DNA of 44,817 nt from a virus, in the IMG/VR virus record IMGVR_UViG_3300028393_000109, positions 1 through 44,817 of that record, one strand, 5' to 3'. Both the position numbers and the translations under genes were made by a program. Below the pieces are notes generated by a model, which saw nothing but the letters and a program-made list of their open reading frames with translations, had not been told where the DNA came from and did no database searches. This document shows, one piece after another, positions 9,205 through 19,500 of the stretch (positions are counted from its first letter, which is position 1; every line of letters starts with the position of its first letter).

Positions 9205-10281
9205 TTATTTTCTACTTTTGATTCTTAGTCCTCGACCAGCATCATCGTTTAATGACTTAACTTGGAACCCAGAGTTAGTGATAGGAGAAGGAGAATTTCT
9301 CACTTCCATATCAATGTTTTTAATGTTTCGAGCACTATCTAATAATGCGTCTGACTTCCCTTGTTCATAGAAGTGTCTTGCTAACTTATCTGGATTCATA
9401 GCCGCTGTCAAAGCACGATGGTAACCAACTGCATCCTTAATCAATCCATTCTCATCTAAAAACTTAGATATGAAGTTATTAACATTAGACTGTGCTGATT
9501 TAATCTCGTTAACATCTCCCACTGAAAACTTTGATCTTTTATCTCCTAGATCGAACTCAAAACCTTTGAACTCATCAGAGAATATTTCATTTGTTTTCTT
9601 TTGGAAGTACTCAGATTTACTAGCAGCTTCTTGTTGGTACGTTTGTGATTCTTGAACGTATTTCTTGTAGGCATCGTATGTTTCTTTTTCTTCGTCTGAA
9701 ACTAAACCACCCCTTGACTCAAGAGGAGCTTTATATTGTTCTTTCAAATCATTGAAATATTTCTTTGCCTTAGCAAGTTCTTTTTTCTTAGCGATTTCTT
9801 TTTTCTTGATAACCTTTTCGTCATCAAAATCTTCATCATAACCGAACTTTTCTTCAAGAGTATATGCGATATCATCGTCATCTAAATCCTCTTCGGTCTG
9901 TTTGTAATACTCAGCTAATAATTTATCAGGATCGGTATCTTCATAATTCTTGTTAAGCTTAACAAAATCATCTATACCTCTACCTGTTTCCTTCTTAAAT
10001 TTAAAGAAGGCAGAAACATCTTCTGGTAACTCTTCTTGAGCATTTCTTTCTGCTACAAGATCGTCAATAGAATTTATCTCTTTGTTATATCTATTCTTAA
10101 TATATGAAAGAACATCATCATCATTTAATTTAGGAGATTCTACAATTACCTCTTCTTGTTGTAAAGGTTCTTGATGAATTGCCTCTTGTTGAGCTTCGTG
10201 CTTATCCAAAAGCTCTTGCTCGATTTGTTGAACTGACTTTTCTTCTCCAGCTCCCAAATCTCTTACAGTAAAATTTTCCAT
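9205..10281 (-). CDS. Capsid scaffolding protein (predicted)
   Basis: A 358-residue, very charged and almost wholly helical protein. The N-terminal third has many Glu and Gln (KHEAQQEAIHQEPLQQEEVI). Around residue 130 there is an acidic stretch (EEDLDDDDIAYTLEEKFGYD) followed by a Lys-rich coiled coil (KKKEIAKKKELAKAKK). It sits between portal and capsid genes, the usual scaffold position, and ends in a basic tail (RGLRIKSRK) typical of capsid-binding scaffold C-termini. The leader carries short tandem TTTAATTTA repeats before AAATTAAATCAAATG. Confidence 0.75.
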   Translation of the reverse strand: MENFTVRDLGAGEEKSVQQIEQELLDKHEAQQEAIHQEPLQQEEVIVESPKLNDDDVLSYIKNRYNKEINSIDDLVAERNAQEELPEDVSAFFKFKKETGRGIDDFVKLNKNYEDTDPDKLLAEYYKQTEEDLDDDDIAYTLEEKFGYDEDFDDEKVIKKKEIAKKKELAKAKKYFNDLKEQYKAPLESRGGLVSDEEKETYDAYKKYVQESQTYQQEAASKSEYFQKKTNEIFSDEFKGFEFDLGDKRSKFSVGDVNEIKSAQSNVNNFISKFLDENGLIKDAVGYHRALTAAMNPDKLARHFYEQGKSDALLDSARNIKNIDMEVRNSPSPITNSGFQVKSLNDDAGRGLRIKSRK

Positions 10282-10344
10282 TTGATTTAATTTATTTAAT
10301 TTATTTAATTTTATGCCAACCTAATGCCATAATTATTATTTTTG

Positions 10345-10352
10345 CAAAGTTA
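10345..10352 (-). promoter_or_regulatory. -7 box before the scaffold gene
   Basis: On the minus strand this reads TAACTTTG, matching TAnnTTTG. It lies in the gap between portal and scaffold genes, about 63 bases upstream of the scaffold ATG. The -33 element is not clear. Confidence 0.45.
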
Positions 10353-10369
10353 TTAATTAATTTTATATA

Positions 10370-12805
10370 TTATCGAGGTGAGAACTCAGCCAAATCAAAA
10401 CCATCAAGCGAATCTTCTTCAGATTCAAAATCAACTGGAGGCAAATTATTCTTACGCTGCTCAATCAATTTAGACTGTTGTGTATTCTGAAGCGTTACTC
10501 TTTTATCTTTTGCTTGTTCTTTAAGATTATCCTTCATATCCATGTTCTTAGTATCCACACCTTTAAGCTGCATATTCATTTGGAACTCAACCTCCATAAG
10601 GTGATACTTAAGCTCAGCCTCTTGTTTCATTTTTTCTATGTCAAACTGAGTCTCTGCTTGTTTAACTTGCATCTTAGCTTGTGCCTCTGCTTGTATATTC
10701 TGCATAGCTGTCTGTGCTGCCATCTGTTGAGATTGCATTTGCATCTGACCTTGAGCTTGTTGTTTCTGTTGCTCGTATGCTTGAGTCTCGTCTTGTTTCT
10801 TTTTCTTCTTAAGTTTAAGTAATTGATTAGCTAACTTAAGATTCTTAATCTCTCTAATGTCAATAGCATCTTCTAATCCAATAGAATCTCTCTGAAGTGC
10901 CATTTGAATATTAGCTTCAAGCTGTGCTTTCTCAGCCTCGTCTGGAGACATCTCTATAAATATACCAAAGTCATAGATATATAAATCCTTAATATCATCT
11001 AATATAGATACGTTGTATTTACCTATCTGGTTAGCGAACTGCTCTTTAAAGTCTGAATATTCTAATACGTCAGCTACCCTTAATGATATAGCTTCAGATA
11101 ATGTTCTAGTCAAATATAAACTAGCATCTAGTATATGTCTTGTAGCTGTGTTTGAGTTAGCTGCTGCAAGCTTCTGTACTCCAACCAAACTATTTGGATC
11201 TGGCATGCTACCATCACGAGCCTCATTAAGACCTGTTACGTCTCTAATCATGCTCATATAATGGTTATACGTGCCAACTAAAGCACTTATTTTACCTTGT
11301 CCGTTGTTTGAGTTAAGCTCTGTGATTGGAACCCTTGCATTATTAAATTCTCCGTCTTGAGTATAGGACCTACCTATAACAGATCCAGTCTGGAAGTACA
11401 ATCTAAGTGCGTCCTCTGGATTATATGCTTGACCATTACCCAAATCAACCTCGTTAAGTCCATCAGCATCAATAAACACCCCATCTGGCACCATCTTAGC
11501 AAGTACCTGTTGAAGTTTAAGATGTGTAATCTGAATAAGATCGGCAAATGTTGTCATTCTACGAACTAACGACTCCACCTTTCCTTTATACATTCTAGGT
11601 GCAACTGCTATATAGTTTGGCATAGCGTACTGAGATGCAGACTTAGGTCGTACCATGTTCTTAGACATTTCCCATTTAAGTACATAATTCGTACCCATAA
11701 CCATAACACCTTCGTACCAAACATCAATACGTTTCTCTACCATCTCGAATCTTCCTTCCTCCATCATCTCTTGAGGTGGATTGAAAGTATCTTCCTTAGG
11801 TATCATCTTAACTACTCCGTTATCATTTATTTTTTTCTTATAAACAATCTTCTTAGTAGTCTTGTAATTATAGTATAATAATGTAGCAGAGTCTCTATTG
11901 AATAAACTATTATTATAGTATTGTGAGGCATTATAATAATTATACCATGACTGACTGTGTAGAGAAATTTCTTCAAGTTGATCTATTGTTAAAGAAGGAT
12001 CTATTTTTAAAAGCTCAGTAATAGGGACAGTTTTAATCTCTCCCCAATAAAAACAATCTTTAAAGTATGGATCCTCAGTATAAGAATAAACTATACTAGC
12101 TGGATCAACATAATCAATTTTAATTCCATGCCCTGGTAGAAATTGATGCCTTACAATTCCTACTCCAATAGTAGTAATATCGTAATCAACTCTTTTTCTA
12201 ATATCCATATATTTATTAGAATCCAGAACAGTGTTAATAGCTTCTTCTTCAGCTATCTCTACAGCTGGCTTATAGTTAAGCTGCATATATAGGTTAAGCT
12301 CTTCATCTGTTTCTGGTAAATCATCTGGGTTAGTATTAAAAGCATTAATTCCAAATTGATCTTTAATCTGACTTAGTAATGGTTTAGCAACCATATCAGT
12401 CTCTATCATGTCCTGATATTTATTTCTCTTAGCAGCAGACATAGCGTCTTGTGCGTATGCCTTAACATGAAATAATCTATCAGACATTCCGTTAACTACA
12501 ATATCTACAAACTTAGGTATGATAGGTACTGGAGTCCAGTCTAAATTCAAGTAAGATAAATCACCATCAACAGCAAGTTCATTCTTATACTTTTGTACAG
12601 ACTGTTCACCTCTAGCGTATAATCTTAATCTATGATAATCTGTCCATTGATCATAAAATCTTGAACGTTGCCCATCCTTTCTAAACCACTCATATTGAAT
12701 GCTTTGCCCAATCTTTAGACCAAACTCTTTTGTTTCTTTCTCAGAGTCAGGAACATACTGAGTAGGAAACGGTATGTTTTTAATATCTATATCTACTTTT
12801 ACCAT
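10370..12805 (-). CDS. Portal protein, crAss-like size
   Basis: An 811-residue protein immediately downstream of TerL. Portal rings form the DNA entry vertex of the head and dock the terminase and the tail connectors. The N-terminal and middle parts have the mixed alpha/beta wing and stem look (VPIIPKFVDIVVNGMSDRLF; VRRMTTFADLIQITHLKLQQ). The C-terminal ~170 residues form a long Gln/Lys/Met-rich coiled coil (QQKQQAQGQMQMQSQQMAAQ), like the extended barrels of crAss-like and P22-type portals. It starts one base after the TerL stop. A -7 box inside the TerL 3' end may give it extra transcription. Confidence 0.88.
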   Translation of the reverse strand: MVKVDIDIKNIPFPTQYVPDSEKETKEFGLKIGQSIQYEWFRKDGQRSRFYDQWTDYHRLRLYARGEQSVQKYKNELAVDGDLSYLNLDWTPVPIIPKFVDIVVNGMSDRLFHVKAYAQDAMSAAKRNKYQDMIETDMVAKPLLSQIKDQFGINAFNTNPDDLPETDEELNLYMQLNYKPAVEIAEEEAINTVLDSNKYMDIRKRVDYDITTIGVGIVRHQFLPGHGIKIDYVDPASIVYSYTEDPYFKDCFYWGEIKTVPITELLKIDPSLTIDQLEEISLHSQSWYNYYNASQYYNNSLFNRDSATLLYYNYKTTKKIVYKKKINDNGVVKMIPKEDTFNPPQEMMEEGRFEMVEKRIDVWYEGVMVMGTNYVLKWEMSKNMVRPKSASQYAMPNYIAVAPRMYKGKVESLVRRMTTFADLIQITHLKLQQVLAKMVPDGVFIDADGLNEVDLGNGQAYNPEDALRLYFQTGSVIGRSYTQDGEFNNARVPITELNSNNGQGKISALVGTYNHYMSMIRDVTGLNEARDGSMPDPNSLVGVQKLAAANSNTATRHILDASLYLTRTLSEAISLRVADVLEYSDFKEQFANQIGKYNVSILDDIKDLYIYDFGIFIEMSPDEAEKAQLEANIQMALQRDSIGLEDAIDIREIKNLKLANQLLKLKKKKKQDETQAYEQQKQQAQGQMQMQSQQMAAQTAMQNIQAEAQAKMQVKQAETQFDIEKMKQEAELKYHLMEVEFQMNMQLKGVDTKNMDMKDNLKEQAKDKRVTLQNTQQSKLIEQRKNNLPPVDFESEEDSLDGFDLAEFSPR

Positions 12806-15094
12806 CTAATTTAATATCTCGCTAAATGATCCTTTATTATTATATCTTGCAAAGGTAATGCTTATTTTCGATTCTTTTTTAGAAGCAATGTACATGTGCT
12901 TTTGATTAGCCATTATAGCTAGACCAGAACTGATAGCAGCATCAAATTTAGTTCTATTATTTATATCAAATTTAGCCCAATCCTCTAATGTTCTTGAGAA
13001 ATACATAGATCCCATCTCGTCAGGATCTCTGTAGGTACCCTCTAAATCTAGGCCTACATGCTTCTCTATAAATGTTTCAATAGCAGATGCGTGAGCTTGC
13101 TTTATATCCTCAGATGAGTTAGGTATTCCTCCAAGCTCTCTCTCTGTCTTAGATAAATTAACAAAGTGTTTATCTGGTCTATTCATAGAAAACCCTCTGT
13201 ATCCTCTGTTCTTAAAGTGATATAGTAGTCTTTGTTTATTGTTCTCAATAAGAACTGGCATACCGTAAAACACACAAGCCATTAGTATCTCCTCAAAGAA
13301 TATCTCTGCTGTTTGTGGTCTTGCTACATATTCAAGGAAGAATTGATTGCTTGGTGCATCATCCATATTAAACTTAGTCATTCCATGCAAGGATCCATTT
13401 GATCCTCTATTACCAACGGTACCAGATATGTCGTATGGATCACATCCAAACGAACCAATGTGTTCATTACCTGGATACTTCATTCCGTTCTTCTTAATTA
13501 CATTATTGGTTATGTTTTTATTAGGTATCCAAGAAACAAGAAACCTACCCCTAACGTCTGGAGTCCATATCACCTCAGTATCTAACTTACCATCTCTCCA
13601 ATGGAAAGATCCTCGAGTAAGAACCCTATCCTTTATAAGCGAATCGTTGTAATCAATCTGATGATATATCTTTGTCAAGTTAAATAAAGACGACTTAGAC
13701 TCATCTCTAAATGCATGACCTTCTGTTCTAGGAAACTGACGATAGAACTCATTAAGAGCATCTGGATCGCTTTTAAGTGAACTCACCTCATTATTCCAGT
13801 AATCGATAGCACCAATCTTTATAAGTCTATTATCAACACCCATTACTGGACTATCTGGAGTAGTAAAAACTGGATGACCATATCTATCGATATAACCCTC
13901 AAAATTCCACTCCATAGGTATAAATAATGAGTACATCCCAGACTTAGTCTGTCCGTTATTATTTCTATTAGAAGGGAGTGAGTCTTCGTAAAGTTTCTTG
14001 AAGTTATCCCCTCCCTTTTCTAATGCGTTTGATGTTGATCCCATCATACACTTTCCAATGATTCTACTACCTAAACGAAGACATGTCTTTGTTACTCGCC
14101 AGTTATTTAAGATGTTATCAGGCTTAGTCCACTTACCGCTCTCATCATGTATTAAAAGCTTAAGTTTCTCACCATCATAGGAGTTATCCGCTGTATTCTT
14201 CCAGTCAATAGACGTATCAAGACCTTCTATATTTGAACTATCACTTTCGAACATGTTCTTCTTAGTGATCTTAGATGCTGGTACTCTATAGGCAAGCTCT
14301 GTCTTAGGCTTATCCATACCGTCCATAATCGGCTTAAAAAAGAACGGATAATTACTAGATATAGGGACAACCTTATCTGTAAACATAGTCTTAGCATCTG
14401 CTCCAGTCTTGGATAGTATACCAATCCTTGCATCTTTTGCAAGAGTAGCTACGTTTACTGATTCTCCTGATCCCATAAATGAGAACCCAGAACGTCTGAT
14501 CTTTAGGTATATCATTCCAAAACATCTATCGTCAGACTTACATGCTTCCCAATAAATAAAAAATAATCTGTTTGCTTCTCGAAAGTCAGGATGACCAACG
14601 TCAATCTTGGTCCACTGTAGGTACATGTAGTGAGATCCAGTGATGTATGTAGGTACTCCGTTATTCATAAAGAACATACCCTCATCTCTCCTATTAAACT
14701 CTCCTTCTATATAGTCAACCCATTTAGATTTAAAGTCTTTAGGAGCTCCATGCCATGTAAAAATAGTTTTTATATTACTAAGCTCCTTAGGATATTCAGC
14801 AGCTTCCCAGTATTGATTTTCTTTTTTTTCGTCCCTTTTATAAACATTTTTTGGGACGGATGGAAGTGCTATATTAATTCCATTTATATTGTATACCTCT
14901 CCGATGGTTCCATCTCTAGATATAACAATCATGTCATATTTTTCATCATAACCATAAGCCCAACTCTTAGCTCTGTTCTTATTAGATAGAACACTTGTTG
15001 GGATATAATTAGATACTACTTGATGAAGTTTACTTTGATTTTCCTTCTGCAAACCCTCGTATTGTAGGCTCTTTAGGCTTTTCCGTTTCTCCAT
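12806..15094 (-). CDS. terL: Terminase large subunit
   Basis: A 762-residue packaging motor ATPase-nuclease that pumps DNA into the prohead through the portal. Visible motifs: atypical Walker A around residues 199-206 (IRRSGFSF) with GSGES after it; Walker B LLIHDES at 313-319 with the catalytic Glu; coupling motif MMGSTSN at 350-356. The RNase H-like nuclease has candidate metal ligands D552 (CDPYD), E617 (VLIENN) and D718 (TKFDAAIS). The chosen ATG overlaps the upstream small gene by 65 bases, in another frame; the next Met is residue 55, too late for a full N-terminus. Confidence 0.93.
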   Translation of the reverse strand: MEKRKSLKSLQYEGLQKENQSKLHQVVSNYIPTSVLSNKNRAKSWAYGYDEKYDMIVISRDGTIGEVYNINGINIALPSVPKNVYKRDEKKENQYWEAAEYPKELSNIKTIFTWHGAPKDFKSKWVDYIEGEFNRRDEGMFFMNNGVPTYITGSHYMYLQWTKIDVGHPDFREANRLFFIYWEACKSDDRCFGMIYLKIRRSGFSFMGSGESVNVATLAKDARIGILSKTGADAKTMFTDKVVPISSNYPFFFKPIMDGMDKPKTELAYRVPASKITKKNMFESDSSNIEGLDTSIDWKNTADNSYDGEKLKLLIHDESGKWTKPDNILNNWRVTKTCLRLGSRIIGKCMMGSTSNALEKGGDNFKKLYEDSLPSNRNNNGQTKSGMYSLFIPMEWNFEGYIDRYGHPVFTTPDSPVMGVDNRLIKIGAIDYWNNEVSSLKSDPDALNEFYRQFPRTEGHAFRDESKSSLFNLTKIYHQIDYNDSLIKDRVLTRGSFHWRDGKLDTEVIWTPDVRGRFLVSWIPNKNITNNVIKKNGMKYPGNEHIGSFGCDPYDISGTVGNRGSNGSLHGMTKFNMDDAPSNQFFLEYVARPQTAEIFFEEILMACVFYGMPVLIENNKQRLLYHFKNRGYRGFSMNRPDKHFVNLSKTERELGGIPNSSEDIKQAHASAIETFIEKHVGLDLEGTYRDPDEMGSMYFSRTLEDWAKFDINNRTKFDAAISSGLAIMANQKHMYIASKKESKISITFARYNNKGSFSEILN
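12850..12857 (-). promoter_or_regulatory. -7 box inside the terL 3' end
   Basis: On the minus strand this reads TACCTTTG (match to TAnnTTTG), 44 bases upstream of the portal ATG and inside the last codons of terL. It could boost portal and head transcription. No good -33 box is seen. Confidence 0.4.
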
Positions 15095-15296
15095 CTAACA
15101 TTGATTTTTCTTGTTCTATTCTATTAAGTATAGTGAAAGCATCTTCTATTGCCATCCTTTTTGAGGCGGCTGCATTTTTTAATTTATCTGAAGATAAATC
15201 TTCTTCTCCTCCTGTTATTATAATATCTTCCGCTACCTTTATAAGTTCCTCAACGGCTTTATAGCCAGCAGCAATAATTCTTAGTTTTAATTCCAT
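15030..15296 (-). CDS. Small helical protein before terL, small-terminase candidate
   Basis: An 88-residue helical, charged protein (MELKLRIIAAGYKAVEELIK), with a predicted coiled-coil middle and Lys/Glu-rich tail. Its 3' end overlaps the terL start by 65 bases and its own start overlaps the GroES-like gene by 10 bases. Small terminase subunits often occupy this place and are short, helical and poorly conserved, so that is the leading guess. No HTH is evident, and it could be an unrelated packaging or virion protein. Confidence 0.6.
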   Translation of the reverse strand: MELKLRIIAAGYKAVEELIKVAEDIIITGGEEDLSSDKLKNAAASKRMAIEDAFTILNRIEQEKSMLDGETEKPKEPTIRGFAEGKSK

Positions 15297-15853
15297 TTTA
15301 CCGTTATGTTATTTGTAAACATTCTATATAGTTTCTCTCCATCTATAGTAAATGGATATTCACTATCTGGCTCAAATGAAACCTCATCACCTACGTTTAA
15401 ACCTAAATCTAATAGCTCTTTATTTATATACTTTATAGTACCTACTAATGGTTCTTCAGTTCCAGGTTTTAGGATATATGATTCTTTTTTTTCGGATGGT
15501 TTTATAAAGCAATACTTAGAGTGTGCGTTCCATTTATTATCATGCTTGTAAAGAAAGAACTGATCGTTTTCTATAAAGAATAGGTCATCTTTAAAAAAAG
15601 AGAATCCACTCTTTTCTCTTCCTTTCATATCATAGTATATCTTAAATACATTATGATGAACTAAAAGGATATCTCCAGAGACAATATCTCCAGAGTATCC
15701 TAAAGGTGTTTCTATTACTTCTGCGAATCTATTAGAAGCAGTATGATCCTCTTGAGAAGTACTTGTTATAAAGTCAACATCTCCGAGTTTTTTTATATTA
15801 TCATACCTTCTTCCATTTACAGGTCTAACTATAAAGTAGAATGGTGATTTCAT
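15287..15853 (-). CDS. Tandem GroES-like (Cpn10-fold) protein
   Basis: A 188-residue protein in which I see two copies of the co-chaperonin pattern. Repeat 1 is roughly residues 5-103: FYFIVRPVN, then NRFAEVIETP, then IVSGDILLVHHN. Repeat 2 is roughly 113-186: KYCFIKPSEKKE, then PLVGTIKYINKE, then GLNVGDEVSF, then GEKLYRMFTNNI. The order matches GroES: first strand with a basic-hydrophobic start, G.V..VG, VGD.V.F, then a final strand. It lies between the fibre block and terL, away from the separate groES at 24224-24481. It may bind the phage chaperonin or use the fold structurally. The match is by eye. Confidence 0.65.
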   Translation of the reverse strand: MKSPFYFIVRPVNGRRYDNIKKLGDVDFITSTSQEDHTASNRFAEVIETPLGYSGDIVSGDILLVHHNVFKIYYDMKGREKSGFSFFKDDLFFIENDQFFLYKHDNKWNAHSKYCFIKPSEKKESYILKPGTEEPLVGTIKYINKELLDLGLNVGDEVSFEPDSEYPFTIDGEKLYRMFTNNITVKWN

Positions 15854-16081
15854 TTAAAAATTTATATTATATTCAATAGATGTTGGCATGTTAGAATTAA
15901 ACTCTTTCCATAAAAGGATTTCATTGTTTTTTTCTATCCATATCTTCAAGCTTTGATGTTCTCCATCGAACTGTATAAGATGTATGATATATGTCTTATC
16001 TAATACAGGCTGCCCTACAATATAATGCATAGCATCATTTTTATAGTCTTGACCTATAGAGATTTTTCTAATATCAATCAT
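15854..16081 (-). CDS. Small protein of unknown function
   Basis: A 75-residue beta-rich protein (MIDIRKISIGQDYKNDAMHY). Its start overlaps the stop of the coiled-coil gene by 4 bases (ATGA) and its stop abuts the next ATG, so it is translationally coupled within the cluster. No domain is recognised. Confidence 0.65.
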   Translation of the reverse strand: MIDIRKISIGQDYKNDAMHYIVGQPVLDKTYIIHLIQFDGEHQSLKIWIEKNNEILLWKEFNSNMPTSIEYNINF

Positions 16082-16314
16082 TTTATTTCTCCAGATTCTA
16101 GGTTGATGGTAACATCTCCATACTTTTCAGTCAACGCTTTTTCTGCATCAGCAAAATCAGATGATAACTTCTCAAGTTCGGAGAATACAATAGTCTTTTT
16201 ATTTTCTAGGTTTCTTATAGCGATTTCAATATCTGCTATACTATTTTTAAGAGAGTTGAAGTTTTTATTTAATTCTCTTAAGTTTTCTAATTCTTCTGTT
16301 TCTAATATTTTCAT
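16078..16314 (-). CDS. Small coiled-coil protein
   Basis: A 78-residue protein. Residues 1-60 form one long heptad-rich coiled coil (RELNKNFNSLKNSIADIEIA), followed by a conserved-looking end LTEKYGDVTINLESGEI. Small proteins of this design are common beside fibre genes in Bacteroidota phages. The start has the leader AAATTAAATCAAATG and a -7 box just upstream, so it heads a transcript of five genes up to terL and beyond. Confidence 0.7.
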   Translation of the reverse strand: MKILETEELENLRELNKNFNSLKNSIADIEIAIRNLENKKTIVFSELEKLSSDFADAEKALTEKYGDVTINLESGEIK

Positions 16315-16330
16315 TTGATTTAATTTTTTA

Positions 16331-16338
16331 CAAAGATA
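16331..16338 (-). promoter_or_regulatory. -7 box for the GroES-like-terL transcript
   Basis: On the minus strand this reads TATCTTTG (TAnnTTTG match), 17 bases before the ATG at 16314. The -33 region is AT-rich and not clear. Confidence 0.5.
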
Positions 16339-16350
16339 ATATTTATTTTA

Positions 16351-16503
16351 TTATATTTTCAAATCTTGTATTTCTTTGTAAATCCTTAATAGTTCAGCTT
16401 GTTTTTCTGCTAAAATTTCTTCTGTTGTTTGTTCTTCAACTTCTATAAATTCAACTCTTACAAGTCCATTATCATCGTAAATTTCGTTTCTTATTGTTTT
16501 CAT
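16351..16503 (-). CDS. 50-residue fibre-associated small protein
   Basis: This frame runs from ATG at 16501-16503 to TAA at 16351-16353. It gives MKTIRNEIYDDNGLVRVEFI, followed by an EVEEQTTEEILAEKQAELLR helix. A short beta N-terminus with a Glu-rich coiled coil directly downstream of a tail fibre gene is a frequent arrangement in phages and suggests a fibre chaperone or cap. It starts 3 bases after the fibre stop. Confidence 0.65.
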   Translation of the reverse strand: MKTIRNEIYDDNGLVRVEFIEVEEQTTEEILAEKQAELLRIYKEIQDLKI

Positions 16504-16506
16504 ATA

Positions 16507-19500
16507 TTAAAATGTTATACCAACATAAGGAATTATTGTAGTATTTAAGCTTGCTCCTGTCAATGTAGTTGGAGCAGAACCAAAAGTTTGATTTGACGCA
16601 TAAGAACTATAAGGATTTGTTCCAGTAGTTGAAATTGAAATTGGTAATAATTGAGCTATATTATATGCATAATAAGTTGGAGTTGATGAACTATGTATTC
16701 CAATCCAATAAGTTGTTCCAGCAACAAATGAAAATGCAGTTGTAGCGGTTTTAGTACCAATTGTTGAGCAATCTAAATTTGTGCTTTCATAAAGTTTAGT
16801 AGTAGGAACTCCGCTTACATCTGAATAAATTAAAATTCTTGCATTTGCAGATAATAATAATGTTGATACATAAGTAAATAAGCTAGAACAAGTAAAAGAA
16901 ACATTAGGTATATAAGGAATTAAATAAATTCTATTAGAAACTCCAATTGTAGTAGTCAATCCAGCTCCATTTATACTTAATGATGTGCTTTGACCACTAG
17001 ATAAAGTTTTTAATGTATGAACTCCTAAAAGTCTGTTGTTAAATGAGCTCCAATCTGTTGAACTCAATGCTCCTCTATTTGTTGCACTTGCTGTAGGTAG
17101 ATTAAACTTATGGTCTGTCCCACTATCTACTATTGCAAAGTCTGTACCTGTGGTTCCTGTGGTTAATGTTTGAACTGCCCCTGTTAGTGAATTGATAGCT
17201 GTTAATCCTGTACCAGCCATAATACCACTCTGTTGTGTAACTGTTAATATAACAGATGGAATTATAGGATGTGCAAATGGAGAAGTTTGAGCAGCTTCAT
17301 ATAACAATCTAACATGAGTATCTGGTGTACTCCACATTAATTGATAATAATCTCCTCCAACAGTATTTAATACATAGTTCCAAGTAGCTATTATTTGTGA
17401 AGCAGTTGCACCTCCTGCTAAAACTATTTTACCTCCACTTCCAGGTACATCTACTCCATTTTTTCTTAACCATATATCAACAGAGTCAGTACCACTGTTT
17501 GTTCTATCAAATTGTGCTGAAAACTGAATATTATAAACTCCTGTATTAGCAATAGTGATTCTAGTTAAATTACTACCATCACTTACTATTGTTACTCCAT
17601 TACTTAAATCAGTAATACCTAACTTCATTGCGTAAGGAGTATTTATTGCAGCAGCTGTTTGAATAGTGTTATCTTCAAATGCACCATAATATCCAGTTGG
17701 TGTAGCAGCTGGTTGAGCAGCCCATTTTAAACCTGTAGCTGTAGTACTATCTGCTACTAACATTTGAGTATCTAATCCTACTGGAAGTCTTGTATTTGTT
17801 GAGTTATATGTAAATATATCTCCTTTAGTTGTAAGAGGAGATGTAAATGTAGGTATAGTCCAACTTCTATCTGCTGTAAGATCATAACCAACACCATTAA
17901 TAGTTAATGTTCTTGCGTTTGTTACTGGTGTATATCCTAAAGCTGTAGTAACTTGACTACTGGTTATGCCTGTAAGGTATGTATTAGTATCTAAAGCAAA
18001 TGTTCCAGCAGCGGTCATTTTTACAAATGGTGTTCCAGTGGTCCATGTTGGGTAGTTTAATGCTCCCCATGTTCCAACAGTAGGTATAGTAGGGAAAGTT
18101 GCTAAAGAAAGATCTCCTCTAAAATATTGTGATGTAGTTCCAGTAGTAATCGCATTTTGTTTGGCATTCCAAGTAGCAGCACTAGCTATTCTTGAATCTG
18201 CTAATGTTCCAGTCCATCCTAGCGTTAATGATACACCTTGAAGCAATGCTGTGCTTGGAGTACCTCCTAAAGTAAGAGTTACATTTGTATCATTTGTTTT
18301 TGTTAAAGCTGCTGGTGTAAATGATGGTATATCAGAAGTAGTAGCAATAGTATAAGTTCCTGCTGTTTTATTGGGGAACTCTAAAGTTATATCATTTGTT
18401 AATAAATCTGTTTTTAAAGTCCCTTTATTAATACGTAGTTTTTCCCATGTTAATTCAGATTGATTTGATCCATTAAAAAACGATAAGGATTGAGTATCTA
18501 AATTTACGTTGGAAATTGGTGAGTTTAACGTTAATAGCCCAGGGTATAAATAGCTTTGATACCCATTCAAAACATCTGAAGTAAAAATACTCCCATCACT
18601 GCGTAATCCAATATTATATCCATAATTGTCATCATTACTATACATTTCATAAGTTAGTCCAACATACGGTGTATAGTAAAATAGTTGATAATTGTAGGGA
18701 GTACCATCATTGGTAGACCATTCAAAATCATACGAATCTAAATAACCTTGAGTATCAACGCTTGTTAGTATTATAGCTGTTGTGGTTGTGTTACCTACAT
18801 CTGTTACCTGCTGTAGTGTAGGTATAACCCCTACATCTTCTGTAGTAGCTATTATATACTCACCAGTTGGTTTATTTGGAAACTGAAGAGTTATATTGTT
18901 ATTTAGTTTTGTAACCTTTAATTTACCACTTCTTGGTAAATTATTTTGTATTTCTATAAAACCAGATCCAGCACCATCAGTAGCGTCTAATGTTATACCA
19001 CCAGTATAGTTACTGTTTGCAGTATCTTGTGAATATAAATTAAACGTACTCTCATAGCCACCTATGAACTTACTTAATGTATTTAAAGATGCATTAATAC
19101 CAAAACCATATCCAGCGTAGTAAGAGCTATAGTCCTCATCAATATCACTTGATAAGGTTCCAAACAAACCTAAATCTTCAAGCGTGTTCTGAACTGTATA
19201 GTTTGTATACTTTCCAGGATAACTATTTAAAACAATATTATTAGTAGTAGCATTACCTAAATCAGTTACTTGTTGTAGGTTTTGAGGCATACCAGAAACA
19301 ATACTTGACCAGTTATATAATGTTCCGTTGAGATTTAAGGTATCTAGATCTATCGTTAAATTATGAGAAGCATTTCCATTATCAACAAGTCTTATAGTTG
19401 GATAAGAGTTGTTATTTAGATATAGTGTTCTATTGTTTGAAAAGTTTGTTGACTGAATATCAGCATGACCTAAACCTCCATAGTTATATATACCGTTACC

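Noticed and set aside
10478-10822. 114-codon Leu/His-rich plus-strand frame over the portal coiled coil
   Set aside because: It is the antisense shadow of the Gln/Lys/Met-rich portal C-terminus.
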